Assembly: GCA_900542465.1 (NCBI GenBank)
Contig: UQNS01000005.1
Location: 1-64,000 of the forward strand
Length of the DNA: 64,000 bases
Direction: 5' to 3'
Source: an uncultured Eubacteriales bacterium
Lineage (GTDB): Bacteria > Bacillota > Clostridia > Lachnospirales > Lachnospiraceae
A model generated the notes under the pieces. The model did not search any database, was not told the DNA's origin, and saw only the letters and a program-made list of their open reading frames with translations. Shown here piece by piece: positions 33,496 through 41,767 of this stretch. The stretch's first letter is position 1; each line of letters opens with the position of its first letter. The translations under genes were made by a program, and so were the position numbers.

Positions 33496-34082
33496 AACCT
33501 TCTTTAATCTGCCGAAGGAAAAGCAAGATAGAATAGTAAACGCAGCAAAGAAATGGCAGTATCTACATATGAAGAGCTTTCTATCAATAAGATAATAAAA
33601 GAAGCAGGTATACCAAGGGGCAGTTTTTATGCGTATTTTGAAGATAAATATGATCTGTGTTCATACCTTTCATTGCATGTTAAGAGCTCTATACTAAAAA
33701 AATTTCGTTTTTTATAACAGAAGAGAAAGGAGATGTTTTTAAAGCGTATCTGGATCTTAGAGATTATGTGAAAAAGTATATAAAAGGAAAGTTTGATGAG
33801 GCTACAAGTTTTCAATTGATGATCTTCTTCAACAACGCAGGATTTAAGGTGAGAGCAGAGGAAGAGAATTGTTACAAGACTCATCTGGAACAGGAGTTTA
33901 ACAAGGCTTTTGAGGCAATAGACCCTAAGCTTTATAATAAAAGCGTAGAAGATCTGAGGACCATGTTCGAGATAATTGCCAATATTGTGTTCAACAATAT
34001 AGCAAGCTTAGGTGCTGACGATCCTTATGACGGATTTTACAGAAGGATCGATTTTCTTAAAAACAGTTTTGGCAGAAATTAA
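33485..34082 (+). pseudogene. TetR/AcrR-family regulator, frameshifted
   Basis: It starts MPSKTFFNLPKEKQDRIVNA inside the last codons of the FUSC gene. A base change near 33550 shifts the frame, after which the helix-turn-helix reads STYEELSINKIIKEAGIPRG and SFYAYFEDKYDL. A second shift in the A-run near 33695-33702 is needed to enter the C-terminal domain (KAYLDLRDYVKKYIKGKFDE to FLKNSFGRN). The 3' 314 bases remain open. It probably repressed its own operon at the palindrome 1.7 kb upstream. Confidence 0.8.
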
Positions 34083-34140
34083 AAAAGACATCATCCGCTA
34101 TGCGTTGAAAATACAGGGCATATGCGAATGATGTCTTTTA
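34083..34140. terminator. Bidirectional terminator
   Basis: AAAAGACATCAT pairs with ATGATGTCTTTT, with an inner imperfect CGCTATGC/GCATATGCG stem. It lies between the TetR pseudogene and metQ, which converge. Confidence 0.8.
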
Positions 34141-34160
34141 ATATCTAAAAATACGATTGC

Positions 34161-34994
34161 TTATTTGAATGGAACAACAGCACCATTGTACTTGTTATTT
34201 ATAAATTCCTGGATTTTGTCAGATTTAAGAGTCTCTACAAGAGCTTTGATACCAGATTTATTTTCATTGCCTTCCTTAACGGCGATTACGTTAACATAAG
34301 CCTTGATGGCATCAGAAGATGATTTTTCGACTGCAAGAGAATCTGTCTTTACTGTATAGTTGGCTGCAATGGCATAGTTTCCATTCAATACAAGATAAGA
34401 CACTTCGTTTACTACACGAGCCTCCTGTGCTGCCTCTAATTCAAGAATATCTACATGCTTAGGATTCTCGACAATGTCATTTTTAGTAGCCTTAAGGCCT
34501 GCACCGTCTTTTAATTTGATGATCCCGTTTTCCTGGAGAAGGAGAAGTGCGCGAGCTTCATTCGTAGTATCATTAGGTACCGCGATCTTATCCCCGTCAG
34601 AGAGATCAGCTAATGATTTTTTTGTTCCGGGATATATTCCAAATGGTTCGTAATGGATCTCACCGGCATTAACTAACTTAGTTCCCTTCTCGATGTTGAA
34701 GTTATCTAAATAAGTGATGTGCTGGAAGTAGTTGGCGTCAAATTCGCCTGAGTTTACTACTTCGTTTGGAAGAATATAATCATCAAATACTGTTACTTCA
34801 AGATCATATCCTTTTTCCTTCAGTATTGGCTTGGCTTCTTCTAGGATCTCAGCGTGTGGAGTGGCAGAAGCTGCAACCTTGATAGTTTTGCTGTCAGAGT
34901 TTGCTGAGCTGCCGCCTGCATTTCCGCAAGCTGTAAGTGTAAGTCCGACGGTTGCTGCTGTTGCTGCAAGTACAGCGATCTTTGCTTTATTCAT
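34161..34994 (-). CDS. metQ: Methionine ABC transporter substrate-binding lipoprotein
   Basis: The 277-residue NlpA/MetQ protein has a lipoprotein signal with lipobox LTAC (Cys23), a linker rich in G, S and N, and family motifs IKVAASATPHAEILE, LPNEVVNSGEFDANYFQH and EPFGIYPGTKKSL. It captures methionine at the outer face for the MetNI importer encoded just upstream. AAAGGAG precedes the ATG, and 40 bases separate it from metI. Confidence 0.95.
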   Translation of the reverse strand: MNKAKIAVLAATAATVGLTLTACGNAGGSSANSDSKTIKVAASATPHAEILEEAKPILKEKGYDLEVTVFDDYILPNEVVNSGEFDANYFQHITYLDNFNIEKGTKLVNAGEIHYEPFGIYPGTKKSLADLSDGDKIAVPNDTTNEARALLLLQENGIIKLKDGAGLKATKNDIVENPKHVDILELEAAQEARVVNEVSYLVLNGNYAIAANYTVKTDSLAVEKSSSDAIKAYVNVIAVKEGNENKSGIKALVETLKSDKIQEFINNKYNGAVVPFK

Positions 34995-35034
34995 AGTATT
35001 ATTCTCCTTTTAAATTGAATTGATATTTGCTTTA

Positions 35035-35703
35035 TTAATTGTGGATCTTGCGTTTGTCCATGCGTTTTGCGATGAACATTCCAACTGTCTGGAAAAGCTG
35101 GAAAAGGGCGATAAGCAGAATAACAGTCACTATCATGATCTGAACATTATATCTGTGGTAACCGTAACGAATAGCTATATCACCAAGACCGCCACCGCCG
35201 GCTACACCAGCCATTGCAGAATAACCAAAGATGGTACCGGTAGCGATAGTTGCTCCTGTTATCAGAGAGGTCCTTGCTTCCACCAGCATTACCTTAAATA
35301 TGATCTGGGCGTTTGAACAGCCCATCGACTTTGCTGCCTCGATAACGCCTGTATCTACTTCTTTCAAAGAGGATTCGACCATTCGTGCAATGAATGGCGC
35401 AGCAGCAACGACTAAAGGAATGATAGTGGCCGTTGTTCCATAACTGCGTCCGACAATAGCTCTTGTTATCGGAATAAGTAAAATGAGAAGGATCACAAAT
35501 GGAACGCTTCGTACGATGTTAGAGACGACATCCAGTATTTTATATACGAAGGCATTGGGAGTGAGTCCTTCTTTATCAGTGCAGAAGAGAGCTATACCCA
35601 TCGGAAGGCCGATAGCATAACCGATAAGCGTTGAAATAAGGGTCATCTGTAAAGTTTCCCCTACACCCGTTAAAAGCATATTAACTACCGTTTCAGTCCA
35701 CAT
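35035..35703 (-). CDS. metI: Methionine ABC transporter permease
   Basis: The 222-residue permease has five membrane helices and the EAA-type coupling loop VIEAAKSMGCSNAQIIFKVML. Its start overlaps the end of metN by 11 bases, so translation is coupled. Confidence 0.96.
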   Translation of the reverse strand: MWTETVVNMLLTGVGETLQMTLISTLIGYAIGLPMGIALFCTDKEGLTPNAFVYKILDVVSNIVRSVPFVILLILLIPITRAIVGRSYGTTATIIPLVVAAAPFIARMVESSLKEVDTGVIEAAKSMGCSNAQIIFKVMLVEARTSLITGATIATGTIFGYSAMAGVAGGGGLGDIAIRYGYHRYNVQIMIVTVILLIALFQLFQTVGMFIAKRMDKRKIHN

Positions 35704-36721
35704 AATCGTCAGCCTCCTCTACATCCAGTCCTCGGTCTTTCAGATAGGATTTCATTTCTTCTACCTGCTTTGATTCCTCTTCGAATTCTAAGATCATTTC
35801 GCCTTTGGCAACACCGCCAACATTTCTGGTCTGAGCGAATAAAATATTGACAGGTTCTTTGAATTTCAAGATCAAATTGGAAAGAACAGGTTCAAATGCT
35901 GAGTTTTCAGAAAAAACGATCCGTATGACAGGCCCTTTGTTGATCTCTTCGCGAACATGTTCAGATTCAACTACAATATCAATATCTTTAAGTATGAGCT
36001 CTTTAGCGACCTTTGATCTAGGATGGCTGAAGATATCGGAAACAAGGCCGGTCTCTTCAACTTTTCCGTGGTTCATGATCGCGACATGTGAGCAGATCTC
36101 TCTTACAACTGACATCTGATGAGTGATGATCACGATCGTTATCCCCATCTTATTATTGATATCCTTTAGGAGCTCCAATATAGATGACGTTGTCTGCGGA
36201 TCAAGGGCCGAAGTCGCCTCATCGCACAGCAGTATACTTGGGTTAGTTGCCAGAGCCCTTGCTATGGCGACTCTTTGCTTCTGACCTCCGGAAAGCTGAG
36301 CCGGGTATGCTTTCTGCTTATCCAAAAGACCGACAAGGTCAAGAAGTTCAACAGCCTTTTTTCGTGCATCTTCTTTGCCTGCTCCGTGCAGATATAGCGG
36401 AAAACATACATTTTCCAAAACATTTTTCTGCATGAGAAGATTAAAATGCTGGAAGATCATACCTATATCGGAACGTTGTTTCCTGAGTTCTTTAGAGGAT
36501 AGTTTTTTTAATGAACGCCCATTTATAATGACTTCGCCCTCTGTTGGTACTTCTAAAAAATTAATACAACGTACTAATGTACTTTTACCTGCCCCGGACA
36601 TACCGATGATCCCATAAATGTCACCCTTTTCAATATTGAGGTTGATATTTTGCAGAGCATCGACATGCCCGTCTTTTATGGAGAAGGTCTTGGATAAATT
36701 TTTTATTTCGATTTCTGACAC
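35693..36721 (-). CDS. metN: Methionine ABC transporter ATP-binding protein
   Basis: The 342-residue ATPase has Walker A GMSGAGKSTLVR, Q-loop FQHFNLL, signature LSGGQKQRVAIARAL, Walker B ILLCDEATSALDP and H-loop ITHQM. The C-terminal NIL domain (about 265-342) binds methionine and trans-inhibits transport. The start is GTG with GGAGG six bases upstream, and the frame has no nearer ATG. It is first in metNIQ. The leader is short, and I see no S-box riboswitch. Confidence 0.96.
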   Translation of the reverse strand: MSEIEIKNLSKTFSIKDGHVDALQNINLNIEKGDIYGIIGMSGAGKSTLVRCINFLEVPTEGEVIINGRSLKKLSSKELRKQRSDIGMIFQHFNLLMQKNVLENVCFPLYLHGAGKEDARKKAVELLDLVGLLDKQKAYPAQLSGGQKQRVAIARALATNPSILLCDEATSALDPQTTSSILELLKDINNKMGITIVIITHQMSVVREICSHVAIMNHGKVEETGLVSDIFSHPRSKVAKELILKDIDIVVESEHVREEINKGPVIRIVFSENSAFEPVLSNLILKFKEPVNILFAQTRNVGGVAKGEMILEFEEESKQVEEMKSYLKDRGLDVEEADDYVD

Positions 36722-36749
36722 TTTTTTCCTCCGTTTCTCCTCATGACTT

Positions 36750-36777
36750 AATATACAACTTTTTGAAATTTTAACAA
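36750..36777 (-). promoter_or_regulatory. Promoter of metNIQ
   Basis: On the minus strand TTGTTA (36772-36777), 16 bases, TATATT (36750-36755), about 30 bases before the GTG start. Confidence 0.6.
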
Positions 36778-36943
36778 AAACTTAAAAACTAGTACTCGTT
36801 ATAGCTGATATCTATATCCGACCCAGAGCCGCTTTAAAAGGCGTATAAAGGCCAAGAGAGAATATATTTAAGACTTTTAGATTAAAGTATAAAGTAAAAA
36901 GACTTGTAAATCCATCAGAAAATTAAAAAAATATAAAAAATCC

Positions 36944-36972
36944 TTGTCAAATATTTTTTTCTGTGTTAAAGT
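36944..36972 (+). promoter_or_regulatory. Promoter of the riboswitch-folT-folC transcript
   Basis: TTGTCA (36944-36949), 17 bases, TAAAGT (36967-36972). The -10 is imperfect, but the position, about 35 bases before the riboswitch core, fits. Bases 36778-36943 hold nothing else I recognise. Confidence 0.5.
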
Positions 36973-37008
36973 CGTGCCGTGGGAGACCACAAGAACAAAA
37001 TAAATAGA

Positions 37009-37114
37009 ATGCAGAGTAGGAATGAAAGCGTTAAGTGCCCAGTGTACAGGGAGTTGACATTGGGACGAAAGGTGGCCTTGCCGCTTGCGGTTTTTGTTCC
37101 GCATCCCGCTGCTA
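37009..37114 (+). ncRNA. Tetrahydrofolate (folT-type) riboswitch aptamer
   Basis: The region reads GCAGAGTAGG, then GCGTTAAGTG, GGGAGTTGACATTGGGACG, GCCGCTTGCGG and ends GTTCCGCATCCCGCTGC. These blocks match, in order, the conserved parts of the THF riboswitch (GAGUAG, GCGUUAAGUG, GGGA..G, ACGAA, and the GCAUCCGCUCC-like closing strand). Outer GCAG pairs with CTGC, and GGAA with TTCC. THF binding is expected to lower expression of the folate importer gene downstream. A small GTGG-GAGA-CCAC hairpin precedes it at about 36979-36990. Confidence 0.9.
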
Positions 37115-37138
37115 CATAAGAGAGATATAGATAGATAA

Positions 37139-37176
37139 GACCTCCTATGTGGTTTAAAGGAACTGCAAAGGAGGTA
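37139..37176 (+). promoter_or_regulatory. SD-sequestering hairpin of the folT leader, with alternative anti-sequestor pairing
   Basis: ACCTCC (37140-37145) can pair with GGAGGT (37170-37175), which is the ribosome binding site of folT, six bases before the ATG. The ACCTCC side can instead pair with CTACATAAGAG (37112-37122), directly after the riboswitch closing strand: CTCCTATGTGG at 37142-37152 gives nine Watson-Crick pairs, one G-U and one mismatch. This is the layout of a translational riboswitch expression platform. Confidence 0.7.
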
Positions 37177-37181
37177 TTTTT

Positions 37182-37736
37182 ATGCAAAAAATTTCAAAAA
37201 CAAGTATGATCGCAATAGCAGGACTGCTTATTGCGATCACGACTCTTCTGAGTTTTACTCATCTGCCGATCAGCAATATCCTTGAGATAAGGTTCACATC
37301 TGTTCCACTTGCTGTAGCAGGATTTATCCTGGGACCGATCTATGGAGGAGCAGTAGGAGCTATATCAGATGTACTGGGACATTTTATCAGGCCGACAGGA
37401 CCATTCTTCCCGGGATTTACACTTAGCAACGTTATAACAGGTGTAATATTCGGACTTATGCTCTACAAAAAGAAGCCTACTATATGGAGAGTACTTATCG
37501 CAGCAATACTCAATGCTGTAATAGTAGGCCTTATCCTCAATACGTTATGGTTATCCATTTTATACGGAAAAGGATTTATTCCACTCCTTTCAGTCAGATT
37601 TGTAAAGGAGCTCGTTATGATACCTGTCAACACGGCGATGTATATGATAGTGCTCACGGCAATATCTAAAATTAAGGTCTTTTCACATTTTAACAGTGCT
37701 AATACAAACAATGCTGATACATTGAAAGAAAAGTAA
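37182..37736 (+). CDS. folT: Folate-specific ECF transporter substrate-binding (S) component
   Basis: The 184-residue membrane protein has about six helices. It carries the ECF S-component entry motif near the start (TSMIAIAGLLIAITTLLSF) and the FolT-type segments LEIRFTSVPLAVAGFILGP and ISDVLGHFIRPTGPFFPGF. With the shared EcfA-A'-T module, encoded elsewhere, it imports folates. Control by a THF riboswitch and the folC gene six bases downstream both support folate as substrate. Confidence 0.93.
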   Translation: MQKISKTSMIAIAGLLIAITTLLSFTHLPISNILEIRFTSVPLAVAGFILGPIYGGAVGAISDVLGHFIRPTGPFFPGFTLSNVITGVIFGLMLYKKKPTIWRVLIAAILNAVIVGLILNTLWLSILYGKGFIPLLSVRFVKELVMIPVNTAMYMIVLTAISKIKVFSHFNSANTNNADTLKEK

Positions 37737-37741
37737 ATATT

Positions 37742-39046
37742 ATGACTTATAAAGAGGTTTTATCATATCTGGACAATTTGCCGGCCTATGACCCTGAAAA
37801 GGTTGCCATGGGAAAGACAGTCTTTAACCAGGATGCCGTAAATGCACTGGCAGAGGGATTCGATCATCCGCAGAACGATGTTGAATGTATTCATATAGCC
37901 GGAACAAATGGAAAAGGTTCTACGGCTGCATTCATAACAAGTGCGCTTCTTGAGTCTGGATTAAAGGTGGGGACATATACGTCCCCATTTTTGATCGATA
38001 TAAGGGAGGAGATATGTATCAATGGAGAACCTATCCCTGAAGAGGCTTTTGCTGATGTAGTCTCCAGAGTTATCATCAGAAGTTCGGAAGTGAATAAGAA
38101 AGGGATATACCCTACAGCCTTTGAGATAGTTACCGCGAGCGCTTTTCTTTATTTCAAAGAAGAGAAGTGTGATATTGCAGTTATAGAAACAGGGCTTGGA
38201 GGAAGGACTGATGCCACTAATATAATAAAGGGACCGCTTGTAAATGTTATAACCAATATAGGTCTTGATCATGTCGGGATCCTGGGCGGCAGCCTTATGA
38301 AGATAGCAGAGGAAAAGGCCGGTATTATACAGGAAGGTTCGGATACGGTAATTATTGACCAGGATGAAGAGGTCATTAAGGTATTTAAAAAAATAGCGAA
38401 GGAAAGGTCAGGATGTCTGAGCATCGTTCATCCTGATGAGGCCGGTATTAAGCTGGATGATGACGGGATATCATTCACAACTGACTTCAGAGGTGAGAAG
38501 ATCAAATTAAAACTCGGTATGAAAGGTGTCTATCAGGTGAAAAATGCATCACTTGCAGCCGGAGTGCTGAGTTATCTGGCGGATAAGGGATATAATATAA
38601 GCAAGGATGATCTGATCGATGGATTTCTAAAGGTAAGAAGACCCGTGCGGTTCGAGATCTTAAGAACATCGCCTGTTTTCATCGCGGACGGCAGCCATAA
38701 TGAAGATGGAGTCAGAGCCTTAGTTGAAAGTCTTGAGAAGAACTATCCGGGCAGGAAAGTCAGATTTATACTCGGGGTCCTGGCGGACAAGGATTTCAGA
38801 AAAATGTTCGAATTAATAAGGCCTCTTGCGGAAAAGATATATACGATAACTCCCGATAATATAAGAGCGATGAGGGCGGAATATCTATATGAGATACTGA
38901 CAGAGGCAGGCTTCATGGCTGAAGTCTGCGCCGATGTAGAAACGGCGATCCGCAGATCTTCGGCTGAATCCGGAGAGGATGATATTATATGCGCATTCGG
39001 ATCCCTGTCATATATGGGTGAAGTAAGAAAGGCGCTTATGGCATAA
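37742..39046 (+). CDS. folC: Folylpolyglutamate/dihydrofolate synthase
   Basis: The 434-residue Mur-ligase-type enzyme adds glutamates to folates, trapping them in the cell. The P-loop is HIAGTNGKGSTAAF (about 51-64). The folate loop and Mur middle domain follow (TYTSPFLIDIREEICINGEP, ETGLGGRTDATNII, TNIGLDHVGILG), and the C-terminal domain carries IADGSHNEDGVRALVESL. It is coupled to folT and should share the riboswitch. The ribosome binding site is weak (GAAAG). Confidence 0.95.
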   Translation: MTYKEVLSYLDNLPAYDPEKVAMGKTVFNQDAVNALAEGFDHPQNDVECIHIAGTNGKGSTAAFITSALLESGLKVGTYTSPFLIDIREEICINGEPIPEEAFADVVSRVIIRSSEVNKKGIYPTAFEIVTASAFLYFKEEKCDIAVIETGLGGRTDATNIIKGPLVNVITNIGLDHVGILGGSLMKIAEEKAGIIQEGSDTVIIDQDEEVIKVFKKIAKERSGCLSIVHPDEAGIKLDDDGISFTTDFRGEKIKLKLGMKGVYQVKNASLAAGVLSYLADKGYNISKDDLIDGFLKVRRPVRFEILRTSPVFIADGSHNEDGVRALVESLEKNYPGRKVRFILGVLADKDFRKMFELIRPLAEKIYTITPDNIRAMRAEYLYEILTEAGFMAEVCADVETAIRRSSAESGEDDIICAFGSLSYMGEVRKALMA

Positions 39047-39158
39047 TCAGAAAATAAAAAAATCATAAATTAATATATGGATATTTAATATTTCTTGTGT
39101 TAGCATGAAAAACAGTAACAAATATTATTTTACACAATGTTCTGGAGGAATTATTTTA

Positions 39159-39596
39159 ATGAAAGGCTTTTTTAAAGAATTTAAAGAATTTGTTTCAAAA
39201 GGCAACGTTATGGATATGGCAATTGGTATCATTGTCGGCGCTGCCTTTACAGCAATAGTTACATCACTTGTAAACGACATAATTTCACCGGTCATAGGTC
39301 TTCTGACAGGATCCAACTTCTCAGAGCTTACAGCGACTTTCGGCAAAGTTACATTTAGATATGGCAGCTTTGTCATGGCAGTTATCAACTTCTTTATAAT
39401 TGCGTTTACTATGTTCCTCGTTCTTAAGGGCGTAATGAAAATGCAGTCTGCTATTAAGAAAAAAGAAGAAAAAGCTGAAGAAGAGCCTGCTACTAAGGAA
39501 TGCCCGTTCTGTAAAACAGAAATTGCGATAGAAGCTACACGCTGCCCACACTGCACGTCACAGCTCGGCGTTTTTGAGAGAGAAGAATCCAAGTAA
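39159..39596 (+). CDS. mscL: Large-conductance mechanosensitive channel with C-terminal zinc ribbon
   Basis: The 145-residue protein opens with the MscL N-helix and first membrane helix (MKGFFKEFKEFVSKGNVMDM, then AIGIIVGAAFTAIVTSLVND). It has the second helix (FVMAVINFFIIAFTMFLVLK) and a charged linker, then a two-knuckle zinc ribbon CPFCKTEIAIEATRCPHC (about 116-133) in place of the usual short coiled tail. It opens under membrane tension to release solutes. ATG 39159 has TGGAGGA before it; the open frame continues 18 codons upstream without a site. A terminator follows. Confidence 0.93.
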   Translation: MKGFFKEFKEFVSKGNVMDMAIGIIVGAAFTAIVTSLVNDIISPVIGLLTGSNFSELTATFGKVTFRYGSFVMAVINFFIIAFTMFLVLKGVMKMQSAIKKKEEKAEEEPATKECPFCKTEIAIEATRCPHCTSQLGVFEREESK

Positions 39597-39626
39597 TTAC
39601 TAAAATCTAATTCCTTAAAATAAACT

Positions 39627-39657
39627 AAAACTCCTGCATTTTTGCGGGAGTTTTTTT
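39627..39657 (+). terminator. Terminator after mscL
   Basis: AAAACTCCTGCA and TGCGGGAGTTTT (one G-U pair) with a four-T loop, followed by Ts. Confidence 0.85.
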
Positions 39658-39689
39658 ATGATGGAGAAAGCCGCATTCACAGGGCATTC

Positions 39690-39718
39690 TTGTAAATAAC
39701 CCCTTTTTAAGGTAAAAT
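39690..39718 (+). promoter_or_regulatory. Promoter before proB, start of the long plus-strand gene run
   Basis: TTGTAA (39690-39695), 17 bases, TAAAAT (39713-39718), about 30 bases before the proB start. Confidence 0.65.
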
Positions 39719-39749
39719 ATCTTGAATAAAAATGAAATGGAGTGGGGCT

Positions 39750-40568
39750 ATGTCAGCTAACCGTGATAGCTTAAAATATAAAAAAAGAGTTGTTGTAAAA
39801 ATTGGTTCATCATCGCTTATCCATCCTGAGACGGGAAGGCTGAATCTTTCAAGGATCGAAAAACTTGTCCGTATTTTAGTTGATCTGAAAAATGAAGGCA
39901 AGGATGTGTGTCTGGTCTCCTCAGGAGCTATTGCGGCGGGGAGGGTCGTCACAGGACTTAAGCATCGTCCGGATACACTTCCCATGAAACAGGCGTGTGC
40001 AGCGGTTGGACAGGCGAACCTTATCATGGTATACCAGAAGCTTTTTGCAGAATATGGTGCGAGCATCGGTCAGGTACTTCTTACACGTATAACGTTGGAA
40101 CACGAAGTTATGAGAAAAAATGCCCACAATACATTTGATGAGCTTTTTACGATGGGAGTGATCCCTATCGTAAATGAGAACGACTCTATATCGACTGAAG
40201 AGATAGAACAGGTATCGACTTTTGGAGATAACGACAGACTGTCTGCGATGGTTCTGGAACTTGTACAGGCAGACCTGCTTATACTGATGTCTGATATTGA
40301 CGGAATGTACACTGATGATCCAAAGTCTGATCCGGATGCCAGACTTATCCATGAGGTGCATGATATATCAACTGACCTGAGACATATGGCGAAAGATACG
40401 GCTGAGACAGGACTGGGGACAGGAGGTATGACAGCTAAACTCACCGCGGCGGATATTGTTATGCGGAATGGGAAATGCATGCTGATCATAAATGGAAATG
40501 ATCCCGAGAACATAAGAAGAGCTGTTGATGGTCAGGAAATAGGAACATTATTTATAGGCGGTAAATAA
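39750..40568 (+). CDS. proB: Glutamate 5-kinase
   Basis: The 272-residue amino-acid kinase catalyses the first step of proline synthesis. Motifs are VVVKIGSSSLIHPETG at the start, CLVSSGAIAAGR, VNENDSISTEEIEQVSTFGD and GTGGMTAKLTAADIV. It lacks the C-terminal PUA domain of the E. coli enzyme, so the short form. ATG 39750 follows TGGAGTGGGG; an ATG six codons earlier is less well placed. proA lies three genes downstream. Confidence 0.95.
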   Translation: MSANRDSLKYKKRVVVKIGSSSLIHPETGRLNLSRIEKLVRILVDLKNEGKDVCLVSSGAIAAGRVVTGLKHRPDTLPMKQACAAVGQANLIMVYQKLFAEYGASIGQVLLTRITLEHEVMRKNAHNTFDELFTMGVIPIVNENDSISTEEIEQVSTFGDNDRLSAMVLELVQADLLILMSDIDGMYTDDPKSDPDARLIHEVHDISTDLRHMAKDTAETGLGTGGMTAKLTAADIVMRNGKCMLIINGNDPENIRRAVDGQEIGTLFIGGK

Positions 40569-40588
40569 AAAAGAAAAGAGCAAATACT

Positions 40589-41767
40589 ATGGATATCAAA
40601 GTCTTAAAAAATCTGGGAGATGTTAGATGTGAACACATCAATGATGAGTTTATTTTAATTATCGAAAAGAATTTAGATAAGAAACTTGATAGGTTTATTT
40701 CTGATAAAGTCTGTATCTTGAATCCTGCAACAGGAGAGAAGACAGAAATTGCAAGTGATATAGATAAATATTTCGTGGATGACATTATATATGCATCAGA
40801 CTCAAGAGATTATGTTGCTTTTCCTACAGCGGCTGTAACGGGTGACAATGAAATGACTATCACCTATTATATATATAACCTTAAGGACAGCAGCCTGAAG
40901 CAGCTGCACAGCATGACTGCAGATATTGATTCATTCAGGAAGAAATATATTGCAAGGGCTTTTGTTTTGGATGATACCCACCTTCTCATTCAAAAGGAAA
41001 CAAAAGATTATAAAACGGGAGGTTCAAGTTTTGAACTTGTTTTATACAACTGGGCAACGGGCGCGGTCAATGATATAAGCATTCCGGTATTAACAGAGAA
41101 CGGAATATATTCACTTATTCCTCTGGGGAACAACCAGTGCCTCGTAAAGATAGGCAGTCCCTTCATAGCGGAGAGCATACACTTTAATACTCCGGCACCT
41201 GCACCGAAAGAAACTATCGGAATTATTCCAATAAATCAGTTTATATCGGAGCTTTCAATAAATATGGAGACCAGCCCTATAAAGATCGTAGAATCCAGCA
41301 GGGAAAACACCACTATTCCATATGTGAGATTTAATGGGACTCAGATAATATATGCCATATATTATATCGGTGATGATAAGGAAGAAATCATAGTCTATGA
41401 TATTGAAACAGGCTCCAGAACGGTGAGGTTAAATACTAAGGTAAGCAGATTAAATGATCTCAAGCATACATTCGTGGTGAACGGAACTCCTTACATAGTT
41501 ACGGCATCAAGCACGAGACATTCCAAAGTGATAAACCTGGACACGCAGAAAGTAGTGATAAAACTGGATATAGGAGATGATATTCCGTTTGTCACAGGCA
41601 ATTTTGCAGTTATATCCAGAAACAAGAAAAAGATGTTCGGACAGAAATCGGAATATGTAGAGGTCTACCAGTTTCCGGATATATACACGGATCCCGTTCT
41701 TAGCATCAAGGCTTCGTTTAGCGGGGCTATGCTTACCGGAGAGGACCTGATTATTATTACAAAGTGA
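40589..41767 (+). CDS. Unrecognised protein, possible beta-propeller, in the proBA operon
   Basis: I do not recognise this 392-residue protein. It has no signal peptide or membrane helix. At irregular intervals it repeats a strand-turn-strand pattern typical of propeller blades: CILNPATGEKTEIA (about 52), IYNLKDSSLKQL (about 98), LYNWATGAVNDIS (about 153), VYDIETGSRTVRL (about 274) and VINLDTQKVVIKL (about 324). A proline/alanine patch (FNTPAPAPKE) separates two halves. It starts 20 bases after proB, and its stop overlaps the start of the formyl-THF cyclo-ligase gene, so it is a firm member of the operon. A scaffold or sensor role is possible but unproven. Confidence 0.75.
   Translation: MDIKVLKNLGDVRCEHINDEFILIIEKNLDKKLDRFISDKVCILNPATGEKTEIASDIDKYFVDDIIYASDSRDYVAFPTAAVTGDNEMTITYYIYNLKDSSLKQLHSMTADIDSFRKKYIARAFVLDDTHLLIQKETKDYKTGGSSFELVLYNWATGAVNDISIPVLTENGIYSLIPLGNNQCLVKIGSPFIAESIHFNTPAPAPKETIGIIPINQFISELSINMETSPIKIVESSRENTTIPYVRFNGTQIIYAIYYIGDDKEEIIVYDIETGSRTVRLNTKVSRLNDLKHTFVVNGTPYIVTASSTRHSKVINLDTQKVVIKLDIGDDIPFVTGNFAVISRNKKKMFGQKSEYVEVYQFPDIYTDPVLSIKASFSGAMLTGEDLIIITK

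Noticed and set aside
36722..36840. Possible SAM (S-box) riboswitch before metN
   Set aside because: The minus-strand promoter lies about 30 bases from the start, leaving no room, and the conserved S-box blocks are absent.
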